This document shows positions 45,216 through 54,060 of a stretch of DNA of 64,000 nucleotides, piece after piece; positions within the stretch are counted from its first letter, which is position 1, and every line of letters begins with the position of its first letter. Both the position numbers and the translations under genes were made by a program. Below the pieces are notes generated by a model that was given only the letters and a program-made list of their open reading frames with translations, was not told the origin of the DNA and did no database searches. The stretch is from contig JAHCAT010000013.1 of NCBI GenBank assembly GCA_019634735.1, positions 1-64,000 on the forward strand. Direction: 5' to 3'. The stretch is from Lysobacterales bacterium (GTDB taxonomy: Bacteria > Pseudomonadota > Gammaproteobacteria > Xanthomonadales > UBA2363).

Positions 45216-45815
45216 TCAGGGCTGCTCGGGGGCGGGGCGGGCGTCGGTGGCGCGGTAGAGGGCGCATTGCACCTGGCCGGCTGTCAGGCTGCGCCAGGGC
45301 GTGGCCGACAGGGGCGCGGGGCCGCCGCGTGGCCATTCAACGTACAGCCAGGCGGACGGCGCCAGCCAGCCGTTGGCGAGCAGGGCAGCCAGCGCGGGTG
45401 CCAGCAGGCCGGCGTCGTAGGGGGGGTCCAGGAAGACCAGATCGAAGGGCGCCAGAGGTGGCCTGCGCAGCCACTCCAGGGCATCGGCCGCGACCACCTG
45501 CACGGTATCGCCTGTCGCGAGCAACTCGACATTCGCGCGCAGCACCGCAAGCGCGCGCGGGTCGCGTTCGACCAGGGACACGTGCGCAGCGCCGCGGGAG
45601 GCGGCCTCCAGGCCCAGGGCACCGGTACCCGCGAACAGGTCCAGGCAACGGCTGCCCTCGACCACCGGCGCCAGCCAGTTGAACAGGGTCTCCCTCACCC
45701 GGTCAGGGGTCGGTCGCAGGCCCGGCACATCGGCCACCGGCAGGCGCCGGCCGCGCCAGGTGCCGGCGATGATGCGGACCCTGCCCGGCGCTGCGCGTGT
45801 CGCGCGCGCGATCAA
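45216..45815 (-). CDS. rsmD: 16S rRNA (guanine(966)-N(2))-methyltransferase RsmD
   Basis: The 199-residue methyltransferase has VRIIAGTWRGRRLPV at the N terminus, RPTPDRVRETLFNWL, SAM motif I LDLFAGTGALGLEAASRG and the catalytic motif FLDPPYDAG. It methylates G966 of 16S rRNA in the assembled small subunit. The only start fitting homologue length is a TTG at 45815, with GGAG eight bases upstream; no in-frame ATG is present near. It is divergent from ftsY, as in many gammaproteobacteria. Confidence 0.92.
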   Translation of the reverse strand: MIARATRAAPGRVRIIAGTWRGRRLPVADVPGLRPTPDRVRETLFNWLAPVVEGSRCLDLFAGTGALGLEAASRGAAHVSLVERDPRALAVLRANVELLATGDTVQVVAADALEWLRRPPLAPFDLVFLDPPYDAGLLAPALAALLANGWLAPSAWLYVEWPRGGPAPLSATPWRSLTAGQVQCALYRATDARPAPEQP

Positions 45816-46146
45816 GGCAGCGGCTCCGACCGGCAGCCGGCGACGTCGGGTCGCGGCGTCCGCGGGGCGGGTGTTCCAGGCGGTCTGGGCGTCGGCATTT
45901 CCGGGGCCTCGATAAGCCAAGGGGATGGATGCGCAGCGGCCGGCCGGTACGCCGACCGTCCGACGCTCCGGCTCTCCGGCGCGGCGGCGTTGCGTCTCCC
46001 GGCCGGCGGCGGTCCGGGCCTTGCGGTTGCGGCGGCGTTCCCCGGCCACGGCGACTCTGAGCCGGCGCTGATCGCAGGCGCCCACACCCGGATCGTGCGC
46101 CCGCGACGGGCTGTTAGCATACCGGTCCGTCCCAGCCCCGCCCGCC
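45816..46146. promoter_or_regulatory. Divergent rsmD/ftsY intergenic region
   Basis: This 331-base spacer separates the two divergent genes and holds no recognisable gene or H1/H2 repeat. A TAGCAT hexamer at 46115-46120, 26 bases before the ftsY ATG, is a possible -10. No clear -35 or ribosome-binding site is seen for ftsY. Confidence 0.35.
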
Positions 46147-47181
46147 ATGCTCGGCCTGTTCCGCAAGAAGCCCACCGACCAGCCTGCCGCCGGCGATCCC
46201 GCCGCGGACAAGGCCGTCCAAGCCCCGGCAGCCGCCGCGCCCGCTGCGGAACCCGCAGCGCCCGCCCGCGGCGGCTGGCGCCAGCGCTTGTCCGGCAGCG
46301 CCCTGGGCGTCGGCCTGCGCGCGCTGTTCTCGACCCGGCCGCCGCTGGACGAAGACCTGCTGGAGAGTCTGGAGACCGCCCTGCTCACCGCCGACGTCGG
46401 CGTGCCGGCGACCACCGCCCTGATCGAGGCGCTGCGCACCGAGATGCGCGCCCGCCGCTACCGCGATTCCGACGACCTGATGGCCGATCTCAAGGCGCGC
46501 CTGCGCGCCCTGCTGGCACCGGTCGCGCGACCGCTGCAGGTCGACCCCGCGCGCGCGCCGTTCGCGATCCTGATGGTCGGCGTCAACGGCGTCGGCAAGA
46601 CCACCACCATCGGCAAGCTGGCCCGGCGCCTGTCCCGCGAAGGCCACAACGTGGTGCTGGCCGCCGGCGACACCTTCCGCGCCGCCGCCGTCGCCCAGCT
46701 CGAGACCTGGGGCGAACGCACCGGCGTGCAGGTGTTCTCGCAGGGCCAGGGCGCCGATTCCGCGTCGGTGATCTTCGATGCACTGAAGGCCGCGCAGGCG
46801 CGCGGCGCCGGTGTGCTGGTCGCCGACACCGCCGGCCGCCTGCACACCCAGGCGGGCCTGATGGACGAGCTCTCCAAGGTTCGCCGGGTGATGGCCAAGG
46901 CCGACACCGGCGCGCCGCACGAGGTGTTGCAGGTGATCGACGGCAGCACCGGCCAGAACGCCGTCAACCAGGTGCGGCAGTTCCGCGAGGCCGCCCAGGT
47001 CACCGGCCTGGTGGTCACCAAGCTGGACGGCACGGCCAAGGGCGGCGTGGTGTTCGCGCTGGCCCGCGAGTTCGGCCTGCCGATCCGCTTCATCGGCCTG
47101 GGCGAGGGCGCCGAAGACCTGCAGCCGTTCGACCCGGACGCCTTCGTCGATGGCCTGCTGCCCGACGACGGGGCACGCTGA
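46147..47181 (+). CDS. ftsY: Signal recognition particle receptor FtsY
   Basis: The 344-residue protein has a short basic start, an Ala/Pro-rich acidic-poor A region (about 1-45), and the N domain (LLESLETALLTADVGVPAT). The SRP GTPase G domain has GVNGVGKTTTIGKLA, GDTFRAAAVAQLE, VADTAGRLHT, VVTKLDGTAKGG and IGLGEGAEDLQPF. It docks SRP-ribosome complexes at the inner membrane. The A domain is much shorter than in E. coli, as is usual in this order. Confidence 0.96.
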   Translation: MLGLFRKKPTDQPAAGDPAADKAVQAPAAAAPAAEPAAPARGGWRQRLSGSALGVGLRALFSTRPPLDEDLLESLETALLTADVGVPATTALIEALRTEMRARRYRDSDDLMADLKARLRALLAPVARPLQVDPARAPFAILMVGVNGVGKTTTIGKLARRLSREGHNVVLAAGDTFRAAAVAQLETWGERTGVQVFSQGQGADSASVIFDALKAAQARGAGVLVADTAGRLHTQAGLMDELSKVRRVMAKADTGAPHEVLQVIDGSTGQNAVNQVRQFREAAQVTGLVVTKLDGTAKGGVVFALAREFGLPIRFIGLGEGAEDLQPFDPDAFVDGLLPDDGAR

Positions 47182-47265
47182 GTCATGTCGCGGGCCCGGA
47201 TATGTCATGAGGACGCGTGGCGAGGCCGTAGAGATGATCGGCGGCCGCAGTAGCGGCGTCGTGAA

Positions 47266-48363
47266 ATGCCCGGGCTAGGCCGGCGCCTGCTGGCCGTGGC
47301 CGCCCTGCTGGCGGTGCTGGCCGGTGCCACCTTCCTCACCGCCCGCTGGCTGCTGCGTCCCGACAACCTGGCGCGCACCCTGGTCGCCTGGGTCGAGCGG
47401 GAGCTCGACGCCACCCTGGTGCTGGACGCGCCGCCCGGCCTGCGCCTGGTGCCGCGCCTGCAACTGACCCTGGAACAGGTCCGCGTTGAACGCGCCGGGC
47501 AACCGCTGGCGGCGGCGCGCGAGTTGCGCCTCGCCCTGCCCTGGTCGGCGCTGTGGAACGGCGGCCTGGCGGTCGACAGCCTGCTGCTGCGCCGGCCGGA
47601 ACTGGATTGGCAAGGCCTGCTGGCCCTGCTGCGCGACCTGCAGCCGGCGTCCCCCGCCAGCCCCCGCCGGACCAGCCTGCCCAGCATTGCCGTGGGTCTG
47701 CGCGTGGAGGACGGCGTGCTCAGCTCGGGCGTGGCGGGCAATGGCGGCTGGCGGCTGGACCAGGTGTCGCTGGTGACCACGCCGCTGCGGGACGGCCGCA
47801 CCTTCCGAATCGACGCCGGCGCCCGCCTGCGCGGCGAAACCACGCGCACCCTGTCGTTGTCCGCCGCCGGTCGGCCTCAGACCGGTGCGGAGGGCCTGCG
47901 CCTGGACGAGCTGTCGATCCGCCTGGTGGTGGGCGCCGCCGACGGACCGCTGGACCAGGGCGTGGTGGTCGAGACCAGCGGCGCCCTGACCCTGGCCGAT
48001 GGCGCCATCGCCGCCGCCGACCTGCAGTTGCGCGTGCCAGCCTGGCCGGACGGTGTTCCGCTGCCGCCCGGCGTGCAGGCCGGCGTGCCCGTGGGCCTCA
48101 CCCTGGTCCTGCCGTCGGGCGCCGAGTCGGCCGACCTCGACCTGCGCCAGGACGGCCTGGCCCTGCACGCCCGCCTGCACGCCAGCGAACTGCAGCAGGC
48201 GCTGGGCAGCCTCGGCCAACCGCTGGCGGCCCTGGCCGCGGTGCGCGGCCACTGGCGCCTGGATCGCCTGGCCACCGGTGGCGTGACCATCGAAGGCGTC
48301 GAGCTGGACATCGTGCCGCTGCCGGACACTGGCCCAGGCAGCCAGACCCTTGGCGACGATTGA
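47266..48363 (+). CDS. AsmA-like protein
   Basis: The 365-residue protein has one N-terminal membrane anchor (RLLAVAALLAVLAGATFLTA) and a long periplasmic beta-rich region: LEQVRVERAGQPLAAARELR, VGLRVEDGVLSSGVAGNGG, ADLQLRVPAWPDGVPLPP. This resembles the repeating-groove AsmA/TamB type, though it is short for the family. The asmA-like/mutY/yggX order matches Pseudomonas, which supports the call. AsmA proteins affect outer-membrane lipid homeostasis. Its TGA overlaps the TTG start of mutY by 14 bases. Confidence 0.7.
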   Translation: MPGLGRRLLAVAALLAVLAGATFLTARWLLRPDNLARTLVAWVERELDATLVLDAPPGLRLVPRLQLTLEQVRVERAGQPLAAARELRLALPWSALWNGGLAVDSLLLRRPELDWQGLLALLRDLQPASPASPRRTSLPSIAVGLRVEDGVLSSGVAGNGGWRLDQVSLVTTPLRDGRTFRIDAGARLRGETTRTLSLSAAGRPQTGAEGLRLDELSIRLVVGAADGPLDQGVVVETSGALTLADGAIAAADLQLRVPAWPDGVPLPPGVQAGVPVGLTLVLPSGAESADLDLRQDGLALHARLHASELQQALGSLGQPLAALAAVRGHWRLDRLATGGVTIEGVELDIVPLPDTGPGSQTLGDD

Positions 48364-49405
48364 GCCCCTTCCAGGCTTCGCCGCGCGCCTGCTGCGCTGG
48401 CACGCCAGCCACGGCCGCCACAACCTGCCCTGGCAGCAGCCGCGCACCCCCTACCGGGTGTGGCTGAGCGAGATCATGCTGCAGCAGACCCAGGTCGCCA
48501 CCGTCATCCCCTACTTCCAGCGCTTCGTCGACGCCCTGCCCGACCTCCCGGCGCTGGCCGCCGCGCCCCAGGACCAGGTGCTGGCCCTGTGGTCGGGCCT
48601 GGGTTACTACAGCCGCGCGCGCAACCTGCATGCCGCCGCGCGCGCCTGCATGGAACGCCACGGCGGCGAGCTGCCGAGCGATGTCGAGGTGCTGGCCGGC
48701 CTGCCCGGCATCGGCCGTTCGACCGCCGGCGCCATCGCCGCCCAGGCGTACGGCATCGCCGCGCCGATCCTGGACGGCAACGTGCGCCGGGTGCTGTGCC
48801 GCAGCCATGGCATCGACGGCTTCCCGGGCAGCGCCGCGGTCGAGAAGCGGCTGTGGCAGCTCGCCCGTGAGCTGCTGCCGGCGAACGATCCGGCCGACTA
48901 CACCCAGGCGCAGATGGACCTGGGCGCCACCGTCTGCACCCGCGCCCGTCCGGCCTGCCTGCGCTGTCCCCTGGCTGCGGACTGCCGCGCGCTGGCCAGC
49001 GAGCGCGTCGCCGAGCTGCCCCAGCCAAGGCCGCGCAGGTCGCTGCCCGAGCGCAGCGCGCACTGGCTGTTGCTGGTCGACCCCGGCGGCCCGCGCGTGC
49101 TGCTGGAGCGCCGCCCCGAGCAGGGCCTGTGGGGCGGCCTGTGGTCGCTGCCGGAATTCCCCGACCGTCAGGCGCTGGACGGCGCCGTCGCCCTGCTCGG
49201 CCTGCGCCACGACCGGGCGACCCCGCTGCCGCCGGTGCGCCACCTGTTCACCCACTTCGCGCTGACTGCCCAGCCCTGGCAGGTCGAGGCGCCGGCATCC
49301 GCCATCGCGGAACCGGGACGGCAACGCTGGCTGGCCGGCGACGCGCTGGCCGACACCGGCCTGCCGCAGCCGGTGCGCAGGCTGCTGGTGGGCGTGCTGC
49401 GCTGA
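48350..49405 (+). CDS. mutY: A/G-specific adenine glycosylase MutY
   Basis: The 351-residue protein has [20 protein letters not shown] with catalytic Glu, the helix-hairpin-helix [20 protein letters not shown], and [12 protein letters not shown] with catalytic Asp. The 4Fe-4S loop is C-x6-C-x2-C-x5-C ([18 protein letters not shown]). The C-terminal Nudix-like domain ([20 protein letters not shown]) recognises 8-oxoG. It removes adenine mispaired with 8-oxoguanine. Translation appears to begin at a TTG inside the end of the asmA-like gene, as no in-frame ATG or GTG is near. Confidence 0.95.
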   Translation: MATIEPLPGFAARLLRWHASHGRHNLPWQQPRTPYRVWLSEIMLQQTQVATVIPYFQRFVDALPDLPALAAAPQDQVLALWSGLGYYSRARNLHAAARACMERHGGELPSDVEVLAGLPGIGRSTAGAIAAQAYGIAAPILDGNVRRVLCRSHGIDGFPGSAAVEKRLWQLARELLPANDPADYTQAQMDLGATVCTRARPACLRCPLAADCRALASERVAELPQPRPRRSLPERSAHWLLLVDPGGPRVLLERRPEQGLWGGLWSLPEFPDRQALDGAVALLGLRHDRATPLPPVRHLFTHFALTAQPWQVEAPASAIAEPGRQRWLAGDALADTGLPQPVRRLLVGVLR

Positions 49406-49544
49406 ACCGGACCGGCACCAGGTGCCGGAAGACATGTCCACAGACGGCTCGGCGCCAAGGACCTGGGACCCACGCAGTCGCGTCCATCCCTGCGCAGGGG
49501 CGCGGAGCCGCCGCGCCGGCAATGGCCACGGCACCCGCACCCCC

Positions 49545-49550
49545 TACAAT
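49545..49550 (+). promoter_or_regulatory. -10 element, probable leaderless promoter of yggX
   Basis: TACAAT is followed by six bases (GTCGCC) and the ATG at 49557, with no ribosome-binding site. It shows that yggX has its own promoter even though it follows mutY. Confidence 0.5.
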
Positions 49551-49556
49551 GTCGCC

Positions 49557-49826
49557 ATGCGCACCGTGCACTGCGAAAAACTCGGCCAAGAACTGCCCGG
49601 TCTGGACTTCCCGCCCTGGCCCGGCGAACTGGGCCAGCGGATCTTCAACGGCATCAGCAAGGACGCCTGGAGCCAGTGGCTGGCCCACCAGACCATGCTG
49701 ATCAACGAGAACCGCCTGTCGCCGCTGGACCGCTCGACGCGCACCTTCCTGGCCGCCGAGATGGAGAAGTTCCTGTTCGGCGAAGGCGCGCAGCCGCCGG
49801 CAGGCTACGTGCCGCCGACCGACTGA
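49557..49826 (+). CDS. yggX: YggX, Fe(II)-trafficking / oxidative damage protection protein
   Basis: The 89-residue protein matches YggX along its length: [20 protein letters not shown] with the conserved Cys6, [36 protein letters not shown] and YVPPTD at the end. It protects iron-sulfur proteins against oxidative damage and is implicated in iron trafficking in the cytoplasm. Location after mutY is conserved across gammaproteobacteria. A TACAAT box six bases before the ATG suggests leaderless expression. Confidence 0.95.
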   Translation: MRTVHCEKLGQELPGLDFPPWPGELGQRIFNGISKDAWSQWLAHQTMLINENRLSPLDRSTRTFLAAEMEKFLFGEGAQPPAGYVPPTD

Positions 49827-49839
49827 GCCTGCGTTCCGC

Positions 49840-50253
49840 TCAGCGCTGCCGGATCGCGCGTATCTCGGTCCGCGCGGCCTTGTAGTCGATCGGCCGGATT
49901 CGCTCGATGCGGCAGCGCACACCCTCGACGATCACGCTGTCGAAGCGGCTGCGCAGCGAGTTCATGGTGCCGTCGAACATCACCACCCGCGCGAACTCCA
50001 GGCCCAGGCAGGGCCCGCCAATGTCGAGCAGGTACCAGCGATTCAGGCGCGCCTCCAGCAACAGCATGTCCTGGTTGACCGGCTGCCAGCTGATCAGCCG
50101 GAAGCTGCGGATCTGGTCGACCGGCTCGCCGGCATGGGCCTGGTAGATGGCCAGTTCGCGCTGCTGGAATTCGCGGCGCTCGGCCAGGCTTGCGCAGCCG
50201 ACCATCAGCAGGGCAACCAGGACGGTGAGGCAGGCGGTACGCAGGCGGGACAT
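49840..50253 (-). CDS. DUF6491 family lipoprotein
   Basis: The 137-residue precursor has a lipobox (LVALLMVGC, Cys about 20). The domain has VDQIRSFRLISWQPVNQDML, LNRWYLLDIGGPCLGLEFAR and LRSRFDSVIVEGVRCRIERI, the DUF6491 pattern found in Lysobacteraceae-type bacteria, with two conserved cysteines likely disulfide-bonded. Function is unknown. AAGGAG lies seven bases before the ATG. It is convergent with yggX (13-base gap). Confidence 0.8.
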   Translation of the reverse strand: MSRLRTACLTVLVALLMVGCASLAERREFQQRELAIYQAHAGEPVDQIRSFRLISWQPVNQDMLLLEARLNRWYLLDIGGPCLGLEFARVVMFDGTMNSLRSRFDSVIVEGVRCRIERIRPIDYKAARTEIRAIRQR

Positions 50254-50376
50254 GGTGGGCTCCTTCGGCCGAGGGCTGTCGACTGGCGCGCAACCGAGCG
50301 TGCCCGACCCCTGCAAGGTCGGATGATGCCGGCAAAACGTCGCAGCCCGCCGGATGCGGTTCAGCGCGGCGCCAGC

Positions 50377-50407
50377 TTGACGGCGCCGGCCCCGACCGCT
50401 TTAATAC
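50377..50407 (+). promoter_or_regulatory. Promoter of tRNA-Phe gene
   Basis: TTGACG (50377-50382) and TTTAAT/TAATAC (50400-50407) at a 17-19 base spacing form a near-consensus sigma-70 promoter. A G/C-rich discriminator (GCGGCCCG) follows, typical of stringently controlled stable-RNA promoters. The mature tRNA starts about 45 bases downstream. Confidence 0.65.
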
Positions 50408-50451
50408 GCGGCCCGTCCCGGCCGTCCCGCCGGATCCACGACGGAACCCGT

Positions 50452-50527
50452 GGCCGGGTAGCTCAGTTGGTAGAGCAGGGGATTGAAAATCCCCGTGTCG
50501 GCGGTTCGATTCCGTCCCCGGCCACCA
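50452..50527 (+). tRNA. tRNA-Phe (anticodon GAA)
   Basis: The 76-nucleotide cloverleaf has acceptor arms GGCCGGG/CCCGGCC, D arm GCTC/GAGC, and anticodon stem GGGGA/TCCCC with loop TTGAAAA (anticodon GAA at 50485-50487). The variable loop is GTGTC, the T arm GGCGG-TTCGATT-CCGTC, the discriminator base A, and the 3' CCA is encoded. All arms pair (a G-T pair closes the T stem). It is a full-length functional tRNA gene transcribed on its own. Confidence 0.98.
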
Positions 50528-50945
50528 TCGCAGGGCCCGCCTCGCCGGGCATTGCGGGGTCGGAAAAAGGTCGGACCCGACCGCCGCAGCGCCAAGTCCG
50601 GCCCGTATCAGGCAGCGCTGGCCACCAGGGCGACGCCCTTCCGCATTCCTCTGCACCAACCTGACGACCGGGCCGCGGGCGCCGGCGCAGCGTGCGCGCG
50701 CCGACCACAGGCCGGGTCGCTTGAACTGCCCCTGGCTCGCCGTCAACGCGGCATCCATGCCCGCGACAAGGCCGGGGACAGCGCCCCGCACACCAGTCCC
50801 GCCAGCGCGGCCGCGGACCGAACCCTGGCGATTGCCGCGAGGAACGGCACCCGGAACGTTCCGGCCGCGCCGGGCCGTCCGCCCCGATGAGACGCCTGGC
50901 CAGCAAGATGCAAGCCCTGCCGAACAGCCAACAGGAGATGCCCCC
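50528..50945. other. Spacer after tRNA-Phe, no gene seen
   Basis: These 418 bases, between the tRNA gene and the HD-domain gene, contain no family-recognisable frame, no H1/H2 repeat and no integrase remnant or attachment-site duplication of the tRNA 3' end. The last part holds the AGGAG ribosome-binding site of the next gene (about 50934-50938). Confidence 0.5.
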
Positions 50946-51611
50946 ATGACCGTCCTGACCAGCCGCTTCACCCGCGCCGTCGACCATGCGCGCATTGCCC
51001 ACGCCGCACAGTTCCGCAAGGGCTCGGGCACGCCCTACCTCTACCACCTGCTCAGCGTCGCCGGCCTGGTGCTGGACTACGGCGGCGACGAGGACCAGGC
51101 CATCGCCGGCCTGCTGCACGACCTGCTGGAGGACTGCGGCAGCGGCCACGAGGCGCTGATCCGCGCCGAGTTCGGCGAGCGCGTGGCCGCCATGGTCAGG
51201 CACTGCACCGACGGCAGCGCCGAGGCGAAGGCTGAAGCCACCACGCCCGAAGCGAAACGCGCGAACTGGCTCGACCGCAAGCTGGCCTACCTGGACCACC
51301 TTGCCGAGGAGCCGCTGGACGCCCTGCTGGTCGGCGCCTGCGACAAGCTCCACAACGCCCGCGCCATCCTCGCCGACCTGCACGGCGACGCCGGCCTCGC
51401 CGTGTTCGACCGCTTCACCGCCGGCCGGCTGGGCACCCTGCAGTACTACCAGGCCCTGGCCGAGGTCGCGCTGCGCCGCGCAGGCGAGGGCGGCGCGCGG
51501 TTCCACGAGCTGGCGCGGGAACTGGACCGCACCGTGGCCGAAATGCATACCCTGGCCGGGGCGCAGCAGCGGGTGGCGCTGGCGGCAGGGTCGTTGTCCG
51601 GCGAGGGATGA
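50946..51611 (+). CDS. HD-domain phosphohydrolase (SpoT/MESH-like)
   Basis: The 221-residue protein resembles the small RelA/SpoT-type hydrolase (MESH) group: VDHARIAHAAQFRKGSGTPY with the first His, HLLSVAGLVLDYGGDEDQAI, AGLLHDLLEDCG carrying the HD-x3-ED motif, and LVGACDKLHNARAILADL with the distal Asp. It is expected to hydrolyse a nucleotide such as (p)ppGpp or NADPH. AGGAGA is well placed before the ATG. The gene stands alone downstream of tRNA-Phe. Confidence 0.83.
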   Translation: MTVLTSRFTRAVDHARIAHAAQFRKGSGTPYLYHLLSVAGLVLDYGGDEDQAIAGLLHDLLEDCGSGHEALIRAEFGERVAAMVRHCTDGSAEAKAEATTPEAKRANWLDRKLAYLDHLAEEPLDALLVGACDKLHNARAILADLHGDAGLAVFDRFTAGRLGTLQYYQALAEVALRRAGEGGARFHELARELDRTVAEMHTLAGAQQRVALAAGSLSGEG

Positions 51612-52010
51612 CGGAAGCCCGACCCGAGGGCGCGGTTGGACAGCCGGGAGCGGCGCGTCCGCCCCGATTTGCGCCAGGCGATGCATGGCGTCGCGATTCG
51701 GCAGGTGGCGATCGCCGGCGTCCCACCCCGACCTTGCGTCGACGCCGGGCAGTTGCTGCCCGCCCGCAACCTGCCAATTGACGCGCCCGCGGCAACGCTG
51801 AAGACTCATCGGCCATCGGCAGCCGCTTGGTCCTCCTTGCCCTGCCGACCGCTCCAGCTCAGGCACCCGACGACCCCGCCAAGGAAGACGTCTGGTCCTG
51901 GCAAGCCCGTCGCCCGTCGGGACGCGGTCGGGGTTGTGGCGGCTTATCGGACCACCGTGGTGCGGAACGCTGCTCCGCGCTCCCGGACGCCAGCAACCAG
52001 GAGAGTCCAG
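51612..52010. other. Spacer with no recognisable gene
   Basis: These 399 bases show short, lower-quality frames without motifs. A small palindrome ACCAC-C-GTGGT lies near 51951-51961, about 50 bases before the AlkD-like gene, and could be an operator. AGGAG at the end is the ribosome-binding site of the next gene. Confidence 0.45.
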
Positions 52011-52733
52011 ATGACCGTATCCGAGGTTCTCGCCCTGCTCGAGTCCGAGCGCGACGAGCGTGGCGTGAATAACTGGGAAAAGCTGGGGCGCGGGACCGCC
52101 GGATTGCGGAGCCATGGGATCGGACTCACGCGCCTGCGCAAGCTGGCGAAGCAGATCGGTCGCAACAGGGACCTGTCGCTGGCGCTCTGGCGGACCGACG
52201 TCTACGACGCCCGGGTCGTCGCCCTTCTCATCGACGATCCTGCGCAGATCACCCGCGAGCAGGCCGAGCGGCAGGTCGAGGAACTGGCTGGCGGCATGCT
52301 GGCGCACGTGTTCGCCTCCTGCGACGCGACGCTGGCCAAGACCCCTTTCATGGTCGAACTCGCCGAGGCCTGGGTCCGGAGCGACGACCCGGTCCGCCGC
52401 GATTGCGGGTTCGGACTGCTCTACGAGGCGTCGAAGCTGTCCGGGAAGAAAGCCCCGGGCGACGGGTTCTTTCTGGCCCAGGTGCAGCGCATCGCGAACA
52501 CCATCGACGGTGAGCCGGAAAACGTCCGCCTTGCCATGGCTGCGGCGCTGATGGGCATCGGGAAACGCAACGCGACGTTGAACCAGGCTGCGCTGAGGGT
52601 CGCGCAGGATGTGGGGCCGATCGAATTCACCTCCGCCAACGGAACATGCGAGCCGTTCGACGTCGCGAAGCATCTCACCACGGATCGGCTGAAGGAGAAG
52701 CTGGGCCTGCAGGTGCCGCGCGTCGCCGGCTAG
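52011..52733 (+). CDS. AlkD-like DNA alkylation repair protein
   Basis: The 240-residue all-helical HEAT-like protein has VNNWEKLGRGTAGLRSHGIG, LTRLRKLAKQIGRNRDLSLA, LWRTDVYDARVVALLIDDPA and the conserved FMVELAEAWVRSDDPVRRDC. Related AlkC/AlkD proteins excise alkylated bases. Some relatives are uncharacterised, so enzymatic identity is inferred. AGGAG lies eight bases before the ATG. Base use is visibly less G+C-biased at third positions (for example GAATAACTGGGAAAAG) than in neighbouring core genes, suggesting more recent acquisition. Confidence 0.8.
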   Translation: MTVSEVLALLESERDERGVNNWEKLGRGTAGLRSHGIGLTRLRKLAKQIGRNRDLSLALWRTDVYDARVVALLIDDPAQITREQAERQVEELAGGMLAHVFASCDATLAKTPFMVELAEAWVRSDDPVRRDCGFGLLYEASKLSGKKAPGDGFFLAQVQRIANTIDGEPENVRLAMAAALMGIGKRNATLNQAALRVAQDVGPIEFTSANGTCEPFDVAKHLTTDRLKEKLGLQVPRVAG

Positions 52734-52874
52734 CGGTTCCTTCCAGCCGATGCCGGCCTCTGGAACCCACCTCCCCTCCCCGTCACCAGGGCGCTCCACT
52801 GAATCCAGGCGCCCTCCTGCCGGCATCCATGTCCGGGAAGCGTCGCGATGTCGCGGCGCAAACAGGAGTGATCG

Positions 52875-53960
52875 ATGGTCAGGTTCGACAGCGCTTGGGT
52901 TCTGGTCCGCGTATGTGCGGTGGTGTGGGGGTTGGCGCTTGAACCCACCACGGCCCTCGGGCAGCCGGGGCCGCCCCCTGACCCGGCCTCGGTCGGCATG
53001 ACCGCAGAGCAGAACAGCGCCGTGGTGCTCGCCCTGGCGACCGTGCTGCGCGAGCGCTTCGCGTTCGAGGAGCGCGGCGCGGCCGCAGCGCGGCAGGTCG
53101 AGGCGATGGAGGCCGCCGGCGCCTTTCGCGAGGCGCGCAATGCGGCGCAGTTGCTGGACCTGATCTCGGCCCGGATCGCCCCCATCGTCGACGACCGCCA
53201 TTTCCGAGCCCGCTATATGGGGCCGGAGGCCGTCGCCGGGTTCAGCGAAGCCGGGCCGTCAGCGGAGGACACCGCCCTCTACCACGAGGAGGTACGCCTG
53301 CGCGGGGGTGAGATTCCGGAGGTGCGCTGGCTGGCGGGCAACGTGGGATACCTGCGCATCAGGATGTTCCTGGACACGCCGCCCAGCACCGAAAGGCTGG
53401 CTGCGGCGATGGCCATGCTCGTCGACACCGGCGCGCTCATCATCGACGTGCGCGGGGCGCCGGGCGGCGAACCCGCTGGCGTCGCCAACGCGATCGGCCA
53501 TCTGGTGAGCGAACGCACACCGACGGTGCACCTGCAGGTCCGATTCGATCCGGACTCCAGCCGCAGCTTCCACGCCGAGCCCCGGACACCGGGATTCATC
53601 GGCAAGCCGGTGTATGTCCTGACCGATGGGCGCACCGCCTCCGGCGCCGAGGAGTTCGCCTACGACCTGCAGGCCATGGGGCGCGCGACCCTGGTCGGCG
53701 AGACCACGCGTGGTGCCGCGACGCCGGGCGGATACCGGCCGCTGGCGCACGGCTTCGTCGCCTTCATTCCCATGGGGATCGTGACCCAGGCCATCACCGG
53801 CGGCAACTGGGAAGGCGTCGGCGTGGTGCCGGACGTCGAGGTGCCGGCTGCGGAGTCCCTGGAACGGGCGCACCGCCTGGCGCTGGAAGCCATCCTCGAG
53901 CGTGCGCAAGGCGTGCACCGCGAAATCGCGGAAGAAGGCCTTGCTTCGCTGAAGCCATAG
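52875..53960 (+). CDS. S41 family peptidase (IRBP/tricorn-like)
   Basis: The 361-residue precursor has a signal-like N terminus (VLVRVCAVVWGLALEPTTALG). A helical N-terminal S41 subdomain (VVLALATVLRERFAFEERGA) is followed by the protease core: WLAGNVGYLRIRMFLDTPPS, IIDVRGAPGGEPAG, and DGRTASGAEEFAYDLQ with nucleophile Ser256. The TTRGAATPGGYRPLAHGF loop and WEGVGVVPDVEVP end the active site. No PDZ domain is obvious. It is exported and substrate unknown. The neighbouring spacer and moderate codon bias fit the AlkD-like gene just upstream. Confidence 0.83.
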   Translation: MVRFDSAWVLVRVCAVVWGLALEPTTALGQPGPPPDPASVGMTAEQNSAVVLALATVLRERFAFEERGAAAARQVEAMEAAGAFREARNAAQLLDLISARIAPIVDDRHFRARYMGPEAVAGFSEAGPSAEDTALYHEEVRLRGGEIPEVRWLAGNVGYLRIRMFLDTPPSTERLAAAMAMLVDTGALIIDVRGAPGGEPAGVANAIGHLVSERTPTVHLQVRFDPDSSRSFHAEPRTPGFIGKPVYVLTDGRTASGAEEFAYDLQAMGRATLVGETTRGAATPGGYRPLAHGFVAFIPMGIVTQAITGGNWEGVGVVPDVEVPAAESLERAHRLALEAILERAQGVHREIAEEGLASLKP

Positions 53961-54060
53961 GTTCGGGGTCAGGTTCACTCCCGCGCTTCCGGCAGGCGGA
54001 AGCCCGGCATCCCGGCGCCACCAGTCCGTCCCGATTGCGGATGCGGCTGGTGTCCGGTCT

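Noticed and set aside
44803..45336. Open frames through the G-rich heptad array giving repetitive proteins
   Set aside because: A seven-base period without stop codons keeps all frames open. Nothing besides the repeat supports coding.
50452..50945. Genomic island attached to tRNA-Phe
   Set aside because: No repeated 3' tRNA sequence and no integrase are found in the following 13 kb.
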